Below, piece by piece: positions 58,041 to 64,000 of a stretch of DNA of 64,000 bases. This stretch comes from Morinoia aosen. Lineage: Eukaryota > Arthropoda > Malacostraca > Amphipoda > Talitridae. Location of the stretch: positions 35,461,732 through 35,525,731 of the forward strand of contig CM059572.1 of assembly GCA_030386875.1 (NCBI GenBank). Direction: 5' to 3'. How positions within the stretch are numbered: position 1 is the stretch's first letter; each line of letters starts with the position of its first letter. The translations under genes and the position numbers were made by a program. The notes under the pieces were generated by a model. That model was not told the DNA's origin. It ran no database searches and saw only the letters and a program-made list of their open reading frames with translations.

Positions 58041-59584
58041 TGCATCAACCTTATCACAATTGCAGCTTAAAACAATCGTTGAAACTCCTGTAACTGAGAT
58101 AACATGCAGGAAAGAAGCAGGACAGTTTCCCTGGTGAGTAGCAGCAAAACACAACAATGTCTTTGATGTCCTGTACCTGTGGTGGTAGAGAGAAAAGAAA
58201 CTAGGAAGATGCCGCAGGTTTTTTACTAGACCGAATGATCAGTTATGCATAAGAATTTCTCCAACTGTACATCCTGGCAAAATTATAAGTCGACCTTGTT
58301 TATTTCAGTACGGGATTCGAATAGAAAAAGGTTAGAAATAGCATCTCTTTTCTAAGTAAAAATTTTTCAAGTAATAAACGTAACCACTCACGCAACTTTG
58401 CGCGCAAGTGTGTAAATAAGATAAGATACGTTCATCCATCTCAGTGCATGAAAGAAGGTGGCGTATTTTGCATGCAGGAGTCAGTCGAACATTAGTGAAT
58501 TAAACCCAAAGCGAAAACCTGCGGGCTGCAAATAAATTAAATTCTGTACCTAAATCACTCAAACAAATTAGTGTCTTCATCTGATAATGGATTACCAGCA
58601 TCAGTCGCGGCATGCACGAAAGAAGTCCGTCATTCGTCAACCCGTGGAAGCAATTTGATTTAGGCAAATTCCCTCGGTCCAATCTTTTTAACTCAGTTCT
58701 TTAATGTATTCTCTTCCCATCTGATCATAAATCAACCAACATTTTTGCCTACAAAATGATAAAGAGTTTAAACATTGATGGAGCATTTATGAAAAGAAAA
58801 CATTTCATGTTCGTTCCATATGGATTTTAATCCTTTTACAAACATGTGCAATTGTACGATATGATCCTCAAGTCTTTAGAATTACGGAAAAGTCTTGAAT
58901 TATTATTAATGATTAACAGAAATTTCGCTGGTACCATCGTGAATATTTTTATACAAATTTTTGATGCGAGTAGCAACATTTTCAAAGGTCGATTTCAAAT
59001 TTTTATTCTCGATCAGAGAAGGGGGTTCACTTTGGTGAGAGATAAAGAAGCATAACTTAATTTTGTTCTAGAGGAATTTTCGAAGTCCAATTTGTGATAC
59101 CATTGTCTCTTAAGAGAATATCAAGAATTCAAACGCATTTTTAAAATCACCTTTTCATTAATTCGAAGCCTTTCAATTTCCGTCGTGAAATATACAACAC
59201 GATCGAAATATTTTTGTTCATTATGCAAATTCATAATCTGGAAATTATGGAGTGTTACCCCTTCCGATCTAAATTAAAATATAATTTCAAAATTAATTAA
59301 TTTTATTGGCTCTCCTCTACCAACCAGGTGAATTGAATAAAGTACGATGCTTACCATATTATCAATCAAAGCATGAGCGTCTCTGCTTCTAGAATGCAAC
59401 GTCTCTGAAAATGAAAACAATAATCAGCCCGCATATTGAAAATTTACTGCATGCTTAACAGAAATGCAGAACATCCAAATAATAAAAATTCAGTTACATT
59501 TTATAAATAAAATACAGTTATCGTTCGTTCGAAGCGTTGTCGTAAATTATATACATAGCTGATTAATCAGATGTTCATTTAATT
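58041..59584 (+). other. Intron 9 remainder
   Basis: Between the exon 9 donor array and the acceptor copies of exon 10. AT-rich; nothing supported. Confidence 0.5.
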
Positions 59585-59775
59585 TGCTCATTACCTTCTA
59601 GCCAAAGGCTAAAGAGCCCTGGAATCGAGCGTTTTTTATTATTTTGCTCATTACTTTGCAGCGAAAGGCAAAAGGCCTTCATTGCACACGGTACACACAC
59701 TGTATTTTCATCTAGAGCACTGAATGTTTTTTAATAGCAATTCTCACTACTTTACAGCGAAAGGTAAATGGGCTC
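59585..59775 (+). repeat. Three copies of the exon 10 acceptor and exon start
   Basis: gctcattaccttctag|ccaaa, gctcattactttgcag|cgaaaggcaaa and ctcactactttacag|cgaaaggtaaa end at 59601, 59661 and 59757. The second copy also repeats exon bases (ttcattgcacacggt versus ccagtgcacacggt). Both upstream acceptors lead to in-frame stops before exon 10. Confidence 0.92.
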
Positions 59776-60168
59776 CAGTGCACACGGTGAACACGACGCG
59801 CGGCGGGAACGCTGTCCCCGCTTGGCCATCCCAGCAGCACGCGAGTTGGAGCTCCACTCTGTACAGCAGCCAGCAGAGAATATCGCGTCAGCTACACGGC
59901 GGTCGCCGAGCCTTCAGCGGCCCTGCAAAGTGGACAGCTTTCAACGCGCCCCGTTCATCTTCCGTCTCCTACGAGGAAAGAGACTATCATTCAAGGGATG
60001 CCGTCAACGCTGAGTCAGATAGAGTCGTTTCTTCTGTAATGGGCGTGGATTTCTCCAATTCCTTGAGTTTAAGTGCTATCCAGAAGTCGCACGAAGGACG
60101 GTACTTGTGTCAAGCGACCAACGGAGTGGGGGCTGGCTTGTCCAAGATTATCTCCATCAAAGTGCAAG
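59758..60168 (+). CDS. Dscam-like: Dscam-like exon 10: C-terminal part of Ig8 with long insertion
   Basis: Opens KGKWAPVHTVNTTRGG and closes with NSLSLSAIQKSHEGRYLCQ and ATNGVGAGLSKIISIKVQ. HEGRYLCQATNGVGAGLSK is the Dscam Ig8 F-G region. Between the Ig8 Trp in the previous exon and this Cys are about 122 residues, against about 42 in fly Dscam1, so some 80 residues are extra. The added stretch is rich in Ser, Arg, Gln and Trp and holds one possible glycosylation site (NTT). It is open throughout and flanked by good splice sites (ctactttacag; gcaag|gtgcgt), phase 1 to phase 1. Two decayed copies of the acceptor lie upstream. Confidence 0.9.
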
Positions 60169-61735
60169 GTGCGTGCATGTGTGTTGTATATGCCTCCTCA
60201 GTAATTTTGTCCTTCCTCGCCAGTGCAAAGAGAAACGCCCATCTGCTGTAAAATGCTTTGGCTAATATTACTACTCCTTTAAATTCACATACTACTGCTC
60301 ATATTACTGCTGCTGAAAGCAATACTGCATCTTTAAATTTGCATCGAACAAGCGATGAACGTACTCTTTGTATGCATTAAAATCCAAACCGTCGCTCACC
60401 AAGATTTATTCCACAATGTCGATATTTTCATATTTTATTATGCTGTTTGCGTCATAAATATGGATTGTTGAAGTTCTTTATTTTTGCATAGCTGTCATTT
60501 TCCTGCTATTCTGCAAGTTGGTAAAATTTAGCCAAAATCAAATTCTTTCTTAAGAACCTAAATTAATATCCACATCTTTTTAACGATGCACCTTTTTTCA
60601 CAATTTTACATTTACTCACGCAACACTATGCGGAAAATTTCCCGGATAATTTTCAACGAACTGCCTTCAACCTAAGTGTATTATGCAAAGTAACAAGCTA
60701 ATCCATAAAATTCCTCGAAATGATATTCAGCTCTAATCCACGTTTTTATTGAAATAAGCGAGCTTAGACAGATATGTGGTACTATTTTGAAAAGGAATAT
60801 ACATATATTGTCGATCATCATCGCCTCTACAAGGCCTATTTTAGAGTACATTGTATGTAACTATTCGTAGTATCATCAAATTGTATTTAATATGCGTACG
60901 TTAATTTTTCCCTTATTTTAAGTCCTTTATTATTCAACGTAAAAAAATTGTCATATGCTATCCAAAAATAATAATTATCAAAAATAATTTGATAATTATC
61001 ATATGGTGTTAATTATATTTTGAAAACCACAATTATCATAAATAATCATCCTATGCTGTCAAAGTATACTTAACATTTTATTTCCGTTTTGAGAATGGCG
61101 TTCTAAACATGAACTTAGGTTTTCATGACCGAAAATTATCAGAGTCGAAAAGTTCACTAGAGGCGAAGATTCTCATTTTTTTGTATCCTATTAGTATAGT
61201 GTTTGGGCTCATCATAGCGCTGGTACAGACAGCTCCCACATGATAGTAAAATTTAAACATAAGCGCCTTTCCTTTGAAAATACATTCTGGGCTTGATATT
61301 ATCGTAATATGTCTTTTATAGCGTTTCCAGTACTTCTGAGCAGCGTATATATCACCTAATTTGGAAGTATCTTCTCCTGAGAATCTTTTTACTGCTAAGT
61401 ACTTGTGGTACAATGATAGCTACGGAGATTATCGCTTCGTACTGTAAGATTTCCAACATTTGATCCCCAAATTCAAGCCGTGTCAAGTGATTCAGAAATG
61501 AATAATTTCCGTGCTGCTAATGATTCTTTTTTACCCATTTTTTGTCCACTGATCACCCTCATTATCTACGTAACTCTTTCTACTAGAGAATCAACATTTA
61601 TTCCTCGCAGGGCATCATATTTTAATAACAATTTGATCCGTTTTATTCATTGAAATCATTATTTCACATCCATCATGCTTCTCATATTTTATTTTTACAT
61701 TCCTTGCTCGTTGCTGTAGAAATAACTACCCACAG
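60169..61735 (+). other. Intron 10
   Basis: AT-rich, with an aataattatcaaaaataatt-type short palindromic stretch at about 60968-61050. No repeats anchored on exon 10's donor or exon 11's acceptor. Confidence 0.55.
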
Positions 61736-61877
61736 AACCACCTCGTCTGAGCACCTCTGATCACACCGTCGAGGTGCAAGTCGGGGCCGTAGCTACCCTC
61801 ACCTGCAAGGCCTTCGGAGACCCTCCCCTCACCCTCAGATGGAGCCGAGACCAGAGAGAACTGGCTGCAGCTTCCAG
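61736..61877 (+). CDS. Dscam-like: Dscam-like exon 11: N-terminal half of Ig9
   Basis: After a Glu completed across the junction it reads PPRLSTSDHTVEVQVGAVAT, then LTCKAFGDPPLTLRWSRDQR and ELAAAS. It has the Ig B-strand Cys (LTC) and C-strand Trp (RWSRD). The PP start and GDPPLTLRW match the Dscam Ig9 pattern (GD-P-GILW in fly). Acceptor actacccacag, phase 1; donor cttccag|gtgggc, phase 2. No tandem array flanks this exon, unlike most of the others. Confidence 0.92.
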
Positions 61878-63021
61878 GTGGGCAAAGATCCTATTTTTTT
61901 ATCCTTTTAACTCTTTGACCGCAACACGAGCCGCCGGTGGCCCCAGAGGGGATTTTCATAATGCTGCTGAGCGACTTGAAGTCGCAAACTCAATTTTGAT
62001 GACTACTTAATTAAAGCTAAATAAATGCATGATCCAGCTTATGTTTGCGGTTTTCAAAATTGGTTACCACAATTGACTTTAAATTTCAGTTGAATATCGA
62101 ACTTTAGTTTGAACATTTGTGGTGCAATTTCTTCTTCGATTTCACTGAACTCATCAATAGAACATTGCAGAATATTTAGGGTAAAGTTCGTACAGATATT
62201 TCTATGTGGATTGTATTTATCTTTCTTTCATCGAATAATTTATGATAAATTGATTTCCTTTCGAGAGATAATTCAGGCAAAGAACACACGGAGATAAATT
62301 TTTAAGTTGAATCCAAGAGAGACTTGGGATGCGACTAATTCACAATGATATCACTGGTAGAAATGTAATGGTACTCGTGACTAACAAATTTCTTCATGAA
62401 ATTAGATCGAATTTATATTACTAACGATTGACCGTGTGAGCACTTTTCTTACCTAATTAAAATACACTAGGACAAAAGCAGTTTAATGAATACTTAGGAA
62501 AACGATTAGAAATTATTAATAAATATTAACATCTACCTATTTTATCGATTAAGGAAAAATTGAGACAATATGCTAGGCAGACTGTATGAAGGCGAAACGA
62601 CATGATGGGTGAAAATTATAAAAGACACACACTGTGAACGATGGAAAATTAGGAGCCCAGGCAACATCAAGCAGAAGCAGGAGCAGGTAGAGAAGTTAAT
62701 CAGGCCACGTGTCTGCAGTTTTGCACTCCACTAAGGTGCAACGTTCAACGTTTAACTCGTATTGGGAAATCAACACCAACAGAGAAGATCGGAGAAAGGT
62801 TTCACAATTAAAATGAAGGTGATTTTCGAGTGCATAAAAAAGCTACCTTAACATCAGCCTTTCCCTGATTCTGTCGTAAAACACATGTTCTTTTCGCTCT
62901 ATGTAGTGGACACGAGCATGACTAGGATTCCACGAAACGTCATGCCCGCCTCACGCCTACCTAAAAATCATCGTATCCTCACCCCACGTTCAGAAGTATT
63001 ACTTTAATCGTTTTGCTGCAG
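61878..63021 (+). other. Intron 11
   Basis: Contains the dispersed repeat copy at 61915-62120. The rest is AT-rich and without signal. Confidence 0.55.
61915..62120 (+). repeat. Dispersed repeat copy (partner of 9140-9345)
   Basis: ttttcataatgctgctgagc, cttaattaaagctaaat and gaactttagttt follow the order seen at 9.1-9.3 kb. It starts about 40 nt inside the exon 11 intron. Confidence 0.6.
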
Positions 63022-63176
63022 GTTCATGGTGCACCACTTGACAGACACAAAGGACGGTGGCAGCAGCGCGGTACTAACCATAGAGAGGGTAACCCTCATG
63101 GACTCGGGAGCCTATCGCTGCGAGGCCTCCAACGAACACGGCGCGCGCAGTGCTATCTTCACGCTCGTCGTGGAAG
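63022..63176 (+). CDS. Dscam-like: Dscam-like exon 12: C-terminal half of Ig9
   Basis: Reads FMVHHLTDTKDGGSSAVLTI, then ERVTLMDSGAYRCEASNEHG and ARSAIFTLVVE. DSGAYRCEASNEHG is the F-strand motif (fly Ig9: DSALFTCVATNAFG). It completes Ig9, the last Ig domain before the fibronectin III repeats in Dscam proteins; those must lie downstream of the window. Acceptor gttttgctgcag, donor ggaag|gtgtgg, phase 1 exit. No flanking array. Confidence 0.92.
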
Positions 63177-64000
63177 GTGTGTGGGTGTGCCAGGTTGATC
63201 CTGCACCAAGGCTGGACTAAGCTTTTCATTCGTATAATGAACATCGCATGTCTGTTATGATGGACGTAAGGTCGATACGGTATGAAACACTGTGAATGCC
63301 GTTTATGAATAAAATGATCGTTAAGTATACTAATTTTTGCTTTAAAATATGATTCTGCTGAATTATAAAATTATAAATTACTCTCAAGATAAACTGATGA
63401 TTCTACAATAACTACATTGTTGTAAAAACCATAAAAACAACAAATTACAGACCGTAATATCACAAAGAAATTGGGTAGCGTCATTCATTCCTCTCTTTAT
63501 TTCTCCGTTTTGAAGAGTTTTCGGACATAGTCTCATCTGAGGCTTGCGATGATACAAACTTTTTTCATAAATGACCAAATGCAAAAAATTATAATTTGTT
63601 TATAAATATAAGTAGTCCAATATTATAAGAACATGAACTGTAGCCATTTAAAAATAGCCAAATATAATATTATGAGCCGTTCTAAATTATACATGGTAAA
63701 AACAAGAGCATGAATTTCAATTACAGAGCTGGGCATAGCTTTGTTGACTTAACTAATAGTAGAAAAAATTAAGTATTTTAAAAAACCGAAATTAAGGCTC
63801 ATTTACGTATCACCCACGTACAAATCAAGAAATCCACAAGCGAATGAAAATACAAATAACCATTCTTCAGTGCCAGTGCGTTATTTCTTTCCTCTGAGTT
63901 TCATATATGATTTCTCGTTCAGACATAAACTGCAAATTAAAATTCTGAACACTCGTTGGTTGATCCACTGTGGGAAAAAACACAAGATACTTTTGCGGCA
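63177..64000 (+). other. Intron after exon 12
   Basis: AT-rich. No further Ig or fibronectin III exon is seen before the window ends. Confidence 0.6.

Larger units (their letters stand above)
25883..63176 (+). other. Dscam-like: Dscam-like receptor gene, 12 internal exons (Ig3-Ig9)
   Basis: Span of the main gene. Twelve exons (25883-26000, 29341-29557, 31456-31568, 42394-42533, 44886-45030, 51151-51413, 52696-52857, 53958-54242, 57104-57223, 59758-60168, 61736-61877, 63022-63176) have AG/GT borders and compatible phases at every junction, giving 2271 nt. Dscam proteins are single-pass neuronal receptors for homophilic adhesion, self-avoidance and axon guidance; arthropod forms are also linked to immunity. 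The assignment rests on YRFIAHTLQPGPGVSLKC, GDVISHVNISSV, CPVAGHPIEDI and GVGAGLSK, which match the fly Dscam pattern in Ig5, Ig6 and Ig8. Ig numbering is inferred from that match. Neither end of the gene is in the window. The paralog is not resolved; a Dscam2/3/4-type gene is more likely than Dscam1 because only one Ig7 exon is seen. Confidence 0.92.

Overview
The window is eukaryotic genomic DNA, most likely from an arthropod. It is AT-rich and full of tandem repeats and small DNA transposons. It carries widely spaced, GC-richer exons that join in frame into one Ig-superfamily receptor on the + strand. I cannot name the species.

The main gene is a Dscam-like cell-adhesion receptor. Twelve exons (25883-63176) were found by reading Ig motifs (Cys, Trp, D-x-G-x-Y-x-C) and splice sites. 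All eleven junctions keep frame. The joined exons give 2271 nt, about 757 codons, covering what I number as Ig3 to Ig9 by comparison with the fly Dscam layout. Ig7 is one complete exon; the other domains are split over two or more exons. The N-terminus (signal peptide, Ig1, Ig2) should lie upstream of the window. The fibronectin III repeats, membrane segment and tail should lie downstream. Only one Ig7 exon is visible, so this looks like a paralog without the large alternative cassettes of fly Dscam1.

Inside the intron between the Ig7 and first Ig8 exons, on the opposite strand (55621-56577), three frame-compatible exons predict a 111-residue Cys-containing protein with one hydrophobic segment. 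Candidate poly(A) signals follow it. I do not recognise it. It is the best candidate for an undescribed gene here.

Layout: 1-25882 is the upstream flank or a very long intron, with minisatellites at about 1.3, 2.5, 4.1-5.7, 9.4, 12.1, 15.4, 16.0 and 23.4-24.2 kb, a PIF/Harbinger-type MITE, a TTAA-flanked element, a mariner-like transposase fragment and other decayed pieces. From 25.9 to 63.2 kb are the Dscam-like exons and introns, with a decayed Tc1 element at 48.7-50.15 kb. 63177-64000 is intron.

The most unusual feature is that tandem repeats abut most exons, and several units contain a copy of the exon edge with its splice site. Exons 1, 2, 4, 5, 6, 7 and 9 are followed by arrays that repeat the donor or donor-like sequence. 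Exons 1, 4, 6, 8 and 10 are preceded by duplicated acceptor-side sequence. The decoy extensions I translated hit a stop quickly. At exon 7 the donor also lies in the loop of a perfect 10-bp hairpin that competes with a second one.
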